DNA from: Streptomyces bauhiniae | GTDB taxonomy: Bacteria > Actinomycetota > Actinomycetes > Streptomycetales > Streptomycetaceae | Direction of reading: 5' to 3' | Assembly (NCBI RefSeq): GCF_004784475.1 | Contig: NZ_SRRT01000012.1 | Span: 1-64,000, forward strand | DNA: 64,000 nucleotides | Shown here: positions 25,235 through 32,849 of the stretch, one piece after another | Layout of the letters: every line of letters begins with the position of its first letter | How positions within the stretch are numbered: the first letter of the stretch is position 1 | Program-made: the position numbers and the translations under genes | Notes under the pieces: model-generated | The model's input: only the letters and a program-made list of their open reading frames with translations | Database searches by the model: none | What the model was told of the DNA's origin: nothing

Positions 25235-28126
25235 ATGAACGACGGTCTCAGGCATACCACCAGCAGGCTCTTCGACGCCTTCTGGTCGGCGGGAATCTCC
25301 AGTCCGCTGGAGATCGTGGAGCAGATATCCCACCTCCTCTGTCTCCGTGAGCTGGACGCCGTCCAGGAAAACTGGGAGCGGGAGACTGTTCGGCAGGAAC
25401 CCCCGCAGCGGCAGCCAGTCTTCGCTCAGGACGAGCAGCATCTGCGCTGGTCCCACGTGATCCGCCTGACGCCTCAACGTATGTACGCGTCGATGACCGA
25501 CGAGGTGTTTCCCTGGCTGCGTCGTCACACTTTCGCCGGGGTGAACTATTCGCAGTTCGTCACGGATGCTCGTTTCACGCTTCCGACTCCCAATCTCCTC
25601 GCCAGGGTTGTGGGCCTGCTGGAGGAGGCGCTCTCAGGTGGGGATGCCAACGCGGGCGCTCTGTATGAGCACCTGCTCGCCCACGTCGCCACGGCCGGTC
25701 GCTACGGTGCTTTCCGTACACCTCCCCATCTGGCGGCTCTGATGGCGGCGATGGCGGAGCCCGGAGCTGACGACGAGGTGTGCGATCCCACCTGCGGCAC
25801 AGGCAGTCTCCTCGCTGCTGCGGCTCAGTTCGTCAGACGGTCCCGCCCGGACACCGCGCGGCAGAGCGCGGCGGAGGTGAGCGGCAGGACCCACGGGTTT
25901 GACTTCGACGCAACCATGCTGCGGTTGAGCAGCATGCGGCTGGCTCTTCAGGGCTTTGAGGGTACCGATCTGCGCTACCGGGATAATCTGGGGGAGGGCG
26001 CTGGGGCCGAGTGTGAGCGCTACTCAGTCGTCCTGGCTCATCCCCCGTTCGCGGGCAGCATCGACTACGAGGCCGTCGCACCCGAGTTGCTCGCAATGGT
26101 GCGTACGAAGAGGGCCGAGCTTCTTCATCTCGCCATGGTTTTGGCGCTGTTGAAGCCGAAGGGACGCGCGGCTGTGATCGTCCCCGCCGGTCTGCTGTTC
26201 AGCTCGGGTTCCGCGCACATCGAACTTCGGCGCCTGCTGGTGGACGTGCATGGGCTGGAGGCTGTGGTGCAGCTGCCCGGCGGAATTTTCAAGCCGTATG
26301 CGGGGGTCTCGACGGCGATCCTGTTCTTCACCAAGGACGCCGGACAGGCCGACAGCGTGTGGTTCTACGAGCTGACGGCGGACGGCTTCAGCCTGGACGA
26401 CCGGCGTGAGCCGCTGCTGGCGCAGGACAAGCTCGGGCCGGCTCCCGACAGCGTCCTGGACGCCGTCGATCACACGCGCAACAACCTCCCGGATCTCATG
26501 CGGCGTTGGCGGCTGCGGCACAGCAGCGAGCGCCGACGTGCCCGGTCCGAGCAGAGCTTCTGCGTGACCAGCGCGGACATCTCCGCAGAAGACTACAACC
26601 TGTCACTGTGGCGATTCCGTCAGATCCATGAGATGCAGCGGGCCGCGCAGGAAGGCATCCGTCTGGGGGACTTCGCTGAGATCTTTTCCGGGTCCGTACG
26701 CAAAGCCGATCTGGACGAAGAACCGGATGCGACGGACACGGACGAGCGACGGCGGGTTCTGACACCCACCCTGCTGACCAGCACGCTGCCGGACGTGGCA
26801 GACCTGCCCCTGCGCGTAGACCAGCGCGAACCGCGCCGCCGGTTGCGGCAGGGCGACATCATCGGACGGGACCTCGCCGGGACACGCCACTGGACGTGCG
26901 TGCCGCGCCAGTACGACGGCGTGCAGCCCGGCCAAGGCCTGATCGTCATCCGGCTCACCGAGGAGCCTCTGCCCCACGAGTACGTGATCGCCTACCTGTC
27001 CAGCGCTCTGGCCGAGCAGCAACTGCCGAAGTACGGAGTCATCCCTCGCATCAAGGCCCGTGAGATGGCCGACATCTGGATCCCCAAGTGTGACGGCAGC
27101 CTCTCGGAAATCCGCGCCGCCCTCGCCATGCTCGACGAAGGTGAACGGGAAGCCGCACGCATCCAGGACGACCTCCAGCGCAAACGGACGCAGATTTTCG
27201 AAAGCGGAACCGGTTCGGCCCGGCGCGGGCGGCTCGATGACGCCGCCGCGATCAGCTCCTTGACCGCGCAGAACCTGCGCCGGCACAACGAGCCCTACAA
27301 GCTGTTCCAGGATTCGTACCCCTACGCCGTAGCCCGCGCGGTCCGCAAGTTCCGCCACTCCCTGTCCCTGGCGGAAAAGCACGAGGCAGCCATCCAAGGC
27401 ACCGAGTCCCTGATCCTGTCTCTGGGCATCATGGCCCTTGCCCTGGCCACCGACCGCGGCCGACAGGATCTGCCGGCCATCACCCAGTGGAGCCAGTCCG
27501 TTGAGCGGGGCGGTGTCTCCCTCGGCCACTGGGTGGGGGTAGTCAGGGCAGTAGCCGACGACGCACGCCAGCACGGAGACCCGGCCGCCGGCCTCGTCGA
27601 GGCAACAGCTCGAAAGAAGGGCAAAAAGGGCCTGGTCGCCGACCTTGACCAATTGGTCGAGCTCCGCAACAAGATCCGTCACGGCGCAGGCCCCCGGACA
27701 CGGGCCGAGCTGGAGAGGAGCCTTGAACGCATCGAACCGCTGATGCTCAGCAGCCTGTCGGGATGCGCATTCCTCGCCCACACCCGATGGGTCCACACCG
27801 ACCGCCTTCAATGGACGCCCGACGCCGGGAAGTTCCGTGTATCAGGCCTGGCCCTGATGGGCGACCACCCCGACTTCGCAACGGTTTCCTTCGACACGGC
27901 ACACCCTCTGGCAGACGACCAGCTCTACCTCATCCCCCCAAACGACGAACCCTTCCCCCTCTCACCGTTCTGCCTCCTGAGCGACTGCCCCACCTGCCTG
28001 GCGCCCGAGCTGTACTACCCCGACCGCATGACGAGTTCCACAGCCCTCCTAAAGAGCCTGGACCGGGGCCACGAATTCGACAGCGACTCTGTTTTCAAGG
28101 CACTGCGCGAGTGGAGCAGCCCGTGA
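25235..28126 (+). CDS. N6-adenine DNA methylase fused to a specificity-like region and a HEPN-like C-terminus
   Basis: This 963-aa protein has an HsdM-type methylase in residues ~1-450: DPTCGTGSL at ~184 (SAM binding) and AHPPF at ~268 in place of the usual NPPF/NPPY. Residues ~465-650 resemble a type I S-subunit half (GIRLGDFAEI, later a helical IRAALAMLDEGEREA). The last ~310 residues contain LRNKIRHG at ~810, fitting the R-x4-H motif of HEPN RNases, then a CPTC zinc knuckle near the end. No separate S or R gene is adjacent. The start is ATG 25235 (GTG 25232 precedes it). The fusion could be a self-contained modification sensor with an RNase effector, which is inference. Confidence 0.8.
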   Translation: MNDGLRHTTSRLFDAFWSAGISSPLEIVEQISHLLCLRELDAVQENWERETVRQEPPQRQPVFAQDEQHLRWSHVIRLTPQRMYASMTDEVFPWLRRHTFAGVNYSQFVTDARFTLPTPNLLARVVGLLEEALSGGDANAGALYEHLLAHVATAGRYGAFRTPPHLAALMAAMAEPGADDEVCDPTCGTGSLLAAAAQFVRRSRPDTARQSAAEVSGRTHGFDFDATMLRLSSMRLALQGFEGTDLRYRDNLGEGAGAECERYSVVLAHPPFAGSIDYEAVAPELLAMVRTKRAELLHLAMVLALLKPKGRAAVIVPAGLLFSSGSAHIELRRLLVDVHGLEAVVQLPGGIFKPYAGVSTAILFFTKDAGQADSVWFYELTADGFSLDDRREPLLAQDKLGPAPDSVLDAVDHTRNNLPDLMRRWRLRHSSERRRARSEQSFCVTSADISAEDYNLSLWRFRQIHEMQRAAQEGIRLGDFAEIFSGSVRKADLDEEPDATDTDERRRVLTPTLLTSTLPDVADLPLRVDQREPRRRLRQGDIIGRDLAGTRHWTCVPRQYDGVQPGQGLIVIRLTEEPLPHEYVIAYLSSALAEQQLPKYGVIPRIKAREMADIWIPKCDGSLSEIRAALAMLDEGEREAARIQDDLQRKRTQIFESGTGSARRGRLDDAAAISSLTAQNLRRHNEPYKLFQDSYPYAVARAVRKFRHSLSLAEKHEAAIQGTESLILSLGIMALALATDRGRQDLPAITQWSQSVERGGVSLGHWVGVVRAVADDARQHGDPAAGLVEATARKKGKKGLVADLDQLVELRNKIRHGAGPRTRAELERSLERIEPLMLSSLSGCAFLAHTRWVHTDRLQWTPDAGKFRVSGLALMGDHPDFATVSFDTAHPLADDQLYLIPPNDEPFPLSPFCLLSDCPTCLAPELYYPDRMTSSTALLKSLDRGHEFDSDSVFKALREWSSP

Positions 28127-28313
28127 ATGCGCTCGCGGCGGGCTGGGGCGGCACGGGCGGCCACGTCCAGGTGTTGCCGCTTCCGGACGACACGCGCCCG
28201 TACGGCTCCCCACCGGTGCAGCGCCGCGCGAAACCCGACCGTACTTCGGCGAGCGCTTCCTCGATATAAGGGGCTACGACATATGCGGTGGAGTCACTCC
28301 ACACGACCCGCAT
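28095..28313 (-). pseudogene. Possible small gene or gene fragment (72 aa)
   Basis: An ATG-started minus-strand frame overlaps the end of the methylase gene. Its first ~35 residues (MRVVWSDSTAYVVAPYIEEA) look protein-like; the rest does not. There is no good ribosome-binding site. Of the remaining gap to 28437 I can say nothing. Confidence 0.25.
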
Positions 28314-28437
28314 CCGGATGTCCTGGACGGCCTCGTCGGCCTAGTTGTGCAGGCCCGCCCGGCAGTGAGCCGGAACTGGTGGCAGCCTCCGGCTTCGCCG
28401 GGGACGCCGTCCGGAGGGATGGCGAAGCCCTGGTCGG

Positions 28438-29937
28438 CTACACGGAGCGGGCGCGGGACTCTGGCCTGGCGGGCTCTGTGGCGCTGCCGGAGCCGTCACG
28501 TACCTCGGACAGCCCCCCGAGGTCCAGGTGGTGGCGGGCGCGGGTGACGGCTACGTAGGCGAGGCGGGCTTCAGCGTCGTCGACCGGCCTGGTCGACGCG
28601 GGTGAGCCGGCCAGGCCCGCCTGTACGTCACCCTGCGGCTGGGCGAAGTCGCCAGCGATCAGCACGCGGGGCCATTCGCGTCCCTTTGCCCTATGTGCGG
28701 TGGACACCGTCACGTGGGCGTGCTGTTCCGGGGCCAGGCGGGCCACGGCGGCGAGGATGGTGTCTGCGCCGTGGCTGTCGACGAGGTTGACCAGCGGTTG
28801 AAGGTCTCGTCCGGCCGGGTCGTGCGAGGCGTAGTCCTGCAGGTCGCCCCAGCAGGGGAAGAGGACCAGTTCGGGGTGGTGGGTGCGGCGGCCTTCTTTC
28901 AGGTCGCGGGCTGCCTCGGCCAGGGCGCGCAGGCTGTCTCCGCCTCCTACGAGGGCGACTCGACGTCCTGCAGCCATCAGAGCGATGACCTGGGCCATGG
29001 CTCCGACGTTCGTGCGGCACAGCACGGCGTCGGGGTGGTCGACAGCCCCGATCTCGGTCGGTACCTCGGGCGTGCCGGTGAGCCGGATCGGGGCGTCGGC
29101 CAGGTGCAGCCAGCGGTTGGCCTCGTCGGCGAGGCGGGGTCCGAAGCGGAAGGACTGCGACAGGGTGGACTGGGTGCCCTCGAAGCCGACCATGACGTCT
29201 TTGGCGCCGCGCCAGTGGTAGATGGCCTGGGCGGAGTCGCCGACCATGACGAGCTGGGCGTGACCGCGCTGGGCGAGGAAGATCTGCTCGACGACGGGGT
29301 CGGTGTCCTGGGCCTCGTCCAGGAGCAGGTAGTCGGCGTCGAGCCTGGGGCGGGTGAGGGCCCAGATCTTCAGGTAGTGGTCGTGTTCGAAGCGGACGCA
29401 TCCGTCGTGCGTGTCCTGCAGGTCGCTCCAGGCCTTGCGGGCGACGGGGACGATGTGGGCGGCGAGTTCTTGGTGCGCTTCCTTGTCTTCCAGGCCGCGC
29501 AGCCGCGGCACGTGCTGGAAGGCGATGGTGTCCTCGGGGGCGTGGCAGAAGCGGCTGACAGTGCGCAGCAGGGCGTTGGACAGGGCCCGTTGGGAGATTT
29601 CTCGCTCACCGATGCGGATGCCTTTGGCGAGGCCGAGGGCCTTCCCGGTCTGCCAGGCCGGTCGGCGGGGCGCGTTCAGGCGGTGGCTGTAGCGGTGGCC
29701 GATGGCGGCGTAGGCCAGGGAGTGGGTGGTCTTGCACTGGACGGTGCGGGGGAAGCGCGCGGTGGCGTCCTGGGCGACGGCGCGGTTGTAGGCGACGTAG
29801 CGGCCGCGGCGCTTGGTGTTCCGGGCAAGCAGGGCCAACGTGGTGGTCTTGCCGGTACCGGCTCCGGCTTGGAGGGCGAGGTGCTCGCCGGCTCGGAAGG
29901 CATCGGTGGCGGCGGCCTGTTCGTCGGTGGGCTTCAT
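28438..29937 (-). CDS. UvrD/Rep-like SF1 helicase
   Basis: This 499-aa protein has Walker A QAGAGTGKTT near 25, a Walker B/motif II LLLDEAQDTDP, motif III GDSAQAIYHWRG, motif IV-like SQSFRFG, motif V TAHRAKGREW and motif VI YVAVTRAR. All SF1A motifs are present, with no nuclease domain. The size and motifs fit small UvrD-like helicases such as those paired with OLD nucleases or Fbh1-like proteins. ATG 29937 follows GAGG about 11 bases upstream; a TTG at 29955 is the alternative. It is convergent with the methylase gene. Confidence 0.85.
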   Translation of the reverse strand: MKPTDEQAAATDAFRAGEHLALQAGAGTGKTTTLALLARNTKRRGRYVAYNRAVAQDATARFPRTVQCKTTHSLAYAAIGHRYSHRLNAPRRPAWQTGKALGLAKGIRIGEREISQRALSNALLRTVSRFCHAPEDTIAFQHVPRLRGLEDKEAHQELAAHIVPVARKAWSDLQDTHDGCVRFEHDHYLKIWALTRPRLDADYLLLDEAQDTDPVVEQIFLAQRGHAQLVMVGDSAQAIYHWRGAKDVMVGFEGTQSTLSQSFRFGPRLADEANRWLHLADAPIRLTGTPEVPTEIGAVDHPDAVLCRTNVGAMAQVIALMAAGRRVALVGGGDSLRALAEAARDLKEGRRTHHPELVLFPCWGDLQDYASHDPAGRDLQPLVNLVDSHGADTILAAVARLAPEQHAHVTVSTAHRAKGREWPRVLIAGDFAQPQGDVQAGLAGSPASTRPVDDAEARLAYVAVTRARHHLDLGGLSEVRDGSGSATEPARPESRARSV

Positions 29938-29951
29938 GGCGGTGAAGGTCC

Positions 29952-30308
29952 TCAAGATGTCAGGGGCTGCGGGTGGGCGGTCCTGGGCGTGTCTCTGCCC
30001 AGGGGCGGGACCTCGCAGGGCCCCCGGGTCGGGCAGGCTTCAAGGGGGTCGGGAGAGCCTCGACATGCCTCGGTGCTGTTGCAGATCAACCGCACGGAGC
30101 GGGCACCGAGCACCCGGGGTAGCGACAGCCCGCAGGGGTCGTCGGCGCGGTGCCGGAGGCACAGGAGGGCGTGAGGAGTACGGCGTTGTGCGCTGCCGCC
30201 GGCGTGGAGATGGACGGTGCCGCCGCTGATGTGCAGTCGGAAGGCATGGAACGCATCTGCGGCGAGGTGCAGGGCGACCGGCCGACCGTCGCCGCGGGCA
30301 CCGTCCAT
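29952..30308 (-). CDS. Hypothetical small protein (118 aa), uncertain
   Basis: This minus-strand frame is immediately upstream of the UvrD-like gene. It contains protein-like segments (VALHLAADAFHAFRLHISGG; LPRVLGARSVRLICNS), which suggests a real product. It lacks a convincing ribosome-binding site, and the start could be 30308 or 30356. It may be a leader gene of the helicase operon. I do not recognise it. Confidence 0.35.
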   Translation of the reverse strand: MDGARGDGRPVALHLAADAFHAFRLHISGGTVHLHAGGSAQRRTPHALLCLRHRADDPCGLSLPRVLGARSVRLICNSTEACRGSPDPLEACPTRGPCEVPPLGRDTPRTAHPQPLTS

Positions 30309-30620
30309 GCGGTTGCCGCTACGGCAGCAGGGACGGGGCTGTGCTGCCCGCAGCACGTGACTGGGGCTGTCAGGGGTGGTCTGCGGGGGCGATGGGGAGG
30401 CCGGCGGCCGTCACAGTGGCGATCGGCGCGGGGGGCTGGGAGATGCATGACGGTGACCGTGCCAGGAGCCACGCCGGTGCCGGACGCAGGGCTCCGCCGA
30501 GGTCACATGATCAGAGCAGGCGTCGGGAACGTGCGCACGGGAGGCAGTCAGAGCGTTCGAGGTGTTCTCACCTGTGCGAGTGGTTCCCTCTGGCGCTGGG
30601 CGGCTTCGGCACGGCCAGCT
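30309..30620. other. Intergenic region without a recognisable gene
   Basis: About 310 bp lie between the small gene and the end of the XRE regulator. I see no convincing frame, repeat or RNA structure. Confidence 0.5.
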
Positions 30621-30908
30621 TCAGGCCGGTGCGACACCCGGGGCGGGGTGCCCCTCGCACAGGGTGGCGAGGAGGCGCTCAAGGGGGACGGCGAAGGCGT
30701 GGGCCAGGGCGTGCCAGGTGGTGAGGTTTCCTGCGGTGCGGCCGTGTTCGAGGTCGATGAGGGTGCGCCGGGACAGGCCGGTGCGCTCGGCCAGCTCGTC
30801 GAAGGTCCATCCCCGCTCGCCCCGCAGCCGTGCCAGTGCGACTCGCAGGGCGGTGAAGTCGGGGTCGGGCGGGATGATCGTCACCCCACCATCGGAAGGT
30901 GCAGGCAT
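30621..30908 (-). CDS. XRE-family helix-turn-helix regulator (95 aa)
   Basis: A single HTH_XRE domain covers residues ~20-82: FTALRVALARLRGERGWTFD, ELAERTGLSRRTLIDLEHG, then an amphipathic helix ending in LERLLATL. It starts at ATG 30908; a GTG about 12 codons later is also possible. It is divergent from the 31059 gene. The interval carries two overlapping inverted-repeat pairs, so it probably represses itself and the divergent gene. Confidence 0.8.
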   Translation of the reverse strand: MPAPSDGGVTIIPPDPDFTALRVALARLRGERGWTFDELAERTGLSRRTLIDLEHGRTAGNLTTWHALAHAFAVPLERLLATLCEGHPAPGVAPA

Positions 30909-30981
30909 CTGCCCTGTCAGTGCAGAAACCTGCACTATTTGCCCTGCGGGCGCGGCCGAGGACAGGGCAGGTTTCTGCACT
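30909..30981. promoter_or_regulatory. Composite inverted-repeat operator between divergent genes
   Basis: CTGCCCTGTC (30909-30918) is the reverse complement of GACAGGGCAG (30961-30970). AGTGCAGAAACCTGC (30919-30933) is the exact reverse complement of 30967-30981. Both pairs converge on the region between the XRE regulator and the zinc-ribbon gene. That arrangement suits two regulator dimers or a DNA loop. Confidence 0.7.
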
Positions 30982-31058
30982 ACGGTGCCCGCTGCCCGGA
31001 ACGCCCGCTGGGGAAGGCCCGGACCTCGGGCACGAACAGAGGGGAGGACCTCCTGCCG

Positions 31059-31484
31059 ATGAGGCTCGCTGGCGCCGCAGTACGGCGCATCTGGACGGTG
31101 GAGCTGCGCCCGCAGCCGGGCGGATGCGCCCTCATCTGCGTCCGCTGCCATGCCCACACCCCGCTCCCGGCAGCCTCTGCGCGGTTGGCGGCCCTGGAGC
31201 ACTTGGCCTGCCACGCCCGCGGCGACGCGCTGCCCGCGCACTTGCGCACCTGCCAGTGCCGCACCCAGGGCTGCCTCTGGCACCCGCGCCACCGCGGGTG
31301 CGCCAGCCAAGTCCGGCTCGCCCTCACCCGCGACCGCGGCGGCCGCGTATGGCGGCTGGCTGACGCCTGCGCTGCCGCCACCGGCGACACGGGCCGTCGT
31401 CCCGGACACCCTGCTCGCAGCCCTCCCGCCAGCCGCTCCTCCGCCCGCGGCTGCGCGCGAGCCGCGCGGGCCGGGCGGGGATGA
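31059..31484 (+). CDS. Cys/His-rich zinc-ribbon protein, possibly the N-terminal half of a split gene
   Basis: ATG 31059 follows GGGAGG. The product has CVRCHAH, HLACHAR and a CQCRTQGCLWHPRHRGC cluster, consistent with one or two zinc sites. The last ~28 residues (after CAAATGDT) turn into low-complexity Pro/Arg/Ser sequence, as if read in the wrong frame. The next frame downstream becomes protein-like at the same point (RAVVPDTLLAAL). A single extra base near 31390 may therefore have split one longer gene spanning 31059-32070. Confidence 0.55.
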   Translation: MRLAGAAVRRIWTVELRPQPGGCALICVRCHAHTPLPAASARLAALEHLACHARGDALPAHLRTCQCRTQGCLWHPRHRGCASQVRLALTRDRGGRVWRLADACAAATGDTGRRPGHPARSPPASRSSARGCARAARAGRG

Positions 31485-31494
31485 GCGCCGGCGG

Positions 31495-32070
31495 GTGCGG
31501 GAGATGCTCACCTACCTGGCGACGGCGCTGCCGCGGTCCGCCTCCCCGGCCGCCAGGCTGCTCGCCCTGCAGTGCGCGCTGCGCGCCGGCGCCGACGGAC
31601 TCGTCCGGATGCCCGCAGGGCTCCTGCGCGGCATGCGTCTGCGCGGGCGCTCGGAGGTGTGGGACGAGCTTGCCGAGGGCCACTGGCTGCGGGCCCCTGA
31701 CCTGAGGTCGGCACCCGTGCAGGTGCAGGTGCTCGACTACGCGGTACGAGACCAGACACCGGGCCGGACGGCGCGCCGCCGCGCCGCCCACTGGGCGCTC
31801 AGCCCCTGCCAGCTGGACGTCCGCCGCGATACACCCTCGACGACACGGCTGGTGGCGCTCGCCCTAGCGGCGCACCTGTCCCCCGGCCCCGCGCACACCG
31901 CTGACATGGAGGAGCTCGGCCGCCTGTGCGGCCACACCTCCCACCAGACCGCAGAGTTGCTGGACCGGCTGGTCGCTACGGGCAGCCTGGCGTTCTGGCG
32001 CCAAGGCGGAGAGCTCGGCGAGGTGACATGGGCGCTGGCCGGGCAAAGGCCGCAGGCGCCGGGGGCGTGA
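31495..32070 (+). CDS. Winged-helix-like protein, possibly the C-terminal half of a split gene
   Basis: Coding character in this frame begins near 31385, inside the upstream gene. GTG 31495 and ATG 31504 are the first plausible starts. The product is helical (RVREMLTYLATALPRSASPA) and ends in an HTH-like segment (LGRLCGHTSHQTAELLDRLV) followed by a wing. It is probably DNA-binding. See the upstream entry for the possible frameshift. Its expression would be controlled by the inverted-repeat operator at 30909-30981. Confidence 0.5.
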   Translation: MREMLTYLATALPRSASPAARLLALQCALRAGADGLVRMPAGLLRGMRLRGRSEVWDELAEGHWLRAPDLRSAPVQVQVLDYAVRDQTPGRTARRRAAHWALSPCQLDVRRDTPSTTRLVALALAAHLSPGPAHTADMEELGRLCGHTSHQTAELLDRLVATGSLAFWRQGGELGEVTWALAGQRPQAPGA

Positions 32071-32135
32071 GGAAGCTGCTTCGCTGAAGCGGCTGACACG
32101 TGCCGGGGCGCCTGGGCAGGCTTCGCGGGGCCTGT

Positions 32136-32849
32136 TCAGCGGGGGCGCCACGTGCGGATCTCCAGGTGGGTGATGTGGGCGTCCGGGTGGATGCGCCCGG
32201 TCTGGACCAGCCACTGGTGCACGGCCGCGGTGACGTCGCCGCCGACGGCGTCGACGCGGCGGGCGAAGTCGGCGGCGTCGAAGCCGCCGGTCTGGGCGGA
32301 GCCGTAGGAGCGTTCCTCGGTGTGGTCGGCGCGCTGGGTGACGTCCCGGCGGATGCCGGGCGAGTCGGTGCGGCTGCCGGAGGGGTGCAGGTAGCCGGTC
32401 TTGGCCAGGCGGACGGTGAAGGCCAGCCGCAGCCCCTGGCGGGCTGCTTCGGCGATGAGGGGGCGCAGGCGTGCGGAGCCGGAGGCGATGGCCTGGGCGC
32501 CCACGCGGCCGGTGCCGGTGCCGGTGGGGGTGATCAGGACGGCCTTGCTGCGCACGCGGGCGCGGGCTCCGGAGGCGGTGGTGCGACGCTGGGTGTGGCG
32601 GGCGGCGATGGCAGCGAGCTCGGGCAGGTCGGTGATGCCGCCGACCTCGAGGGCGGCCACGACCTGCCGCAGGGCGGGGACGAAGGCCGCGCCCTTGTTC
32701 TTCGTGTAGAACTGCGAGACCAGGGAGGGGTCGCGGTCGAGGATGCGGGCGATGTCGCGTCGGGTGTAGCCGGCTTGCTGGAGCCGGTCGGCGAGGCGTG
32801 CCGCCTCGTTCAGTTCGCCGTGCGGGGCGCGTGTGTTGCGGCGTGGCAT
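32136..32849 (-). CDS. HTH protein of replicon-maintenance type (237 aa)
   Basis: The N-terminal ~75 residues contain an HTH (RLQQAGYTRRDIARILDRDP, then SLVSQFYTKNKG) like those of plasmid and replication proteins. A middle domain and a C-terminal stretch ending in HITHLEIRTW follow. ATG 32849 overlaps the upstream stop in TGATG, so it is coupled to the 699-aa gene. With the Tap-like gene 2.9 kb away, the pair could belong to a linear-replicon end-maintenance or replication set. I see no direct similarity to Tpg, so this stays a suggestion. Confidence 0.6.
   Translation of the reverse strand: MPRRNTRAPHGELNEAARLADRLQQAGYTRRDIARILDRDPSLVSQFYTKNKGAAFVPALRQVVAALEVGGITDLPELAAIAARHTQRRTTASGARARVRSKAVLITPTGTGTGRVGAQAIASGSARLRPLIAEAARQGLRLAFTVRLAKTGYLHPSGSRTDSPGIRRDVTQRADHTEERSYGSAQTGGFDAADFARRVDAVGGDVTAAVHQWLVQTGRIHPDAHITHLEIRTWRPR

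Noticed and set aside
25235..28126. A BREX, DISARM or complete type I restriction-modification locus
   Set aside because: None of the partner genes (pglZ, brxC, drmA/B, hsdR) is seen; only the methylase fusion is present.
22847..29937. A Gabija system
   Set aside because: The OLD and UvrD-like genes are not adjacent or co-oriented as an operon; a methylase gene separates them. Kept only as a weak hypothesis.
32136..32849. Terminal protein Tpg
   Set aside because: It has an HTH and lies near a Tap-like gene, but length and the sequence I can recall of Tpg do not match.
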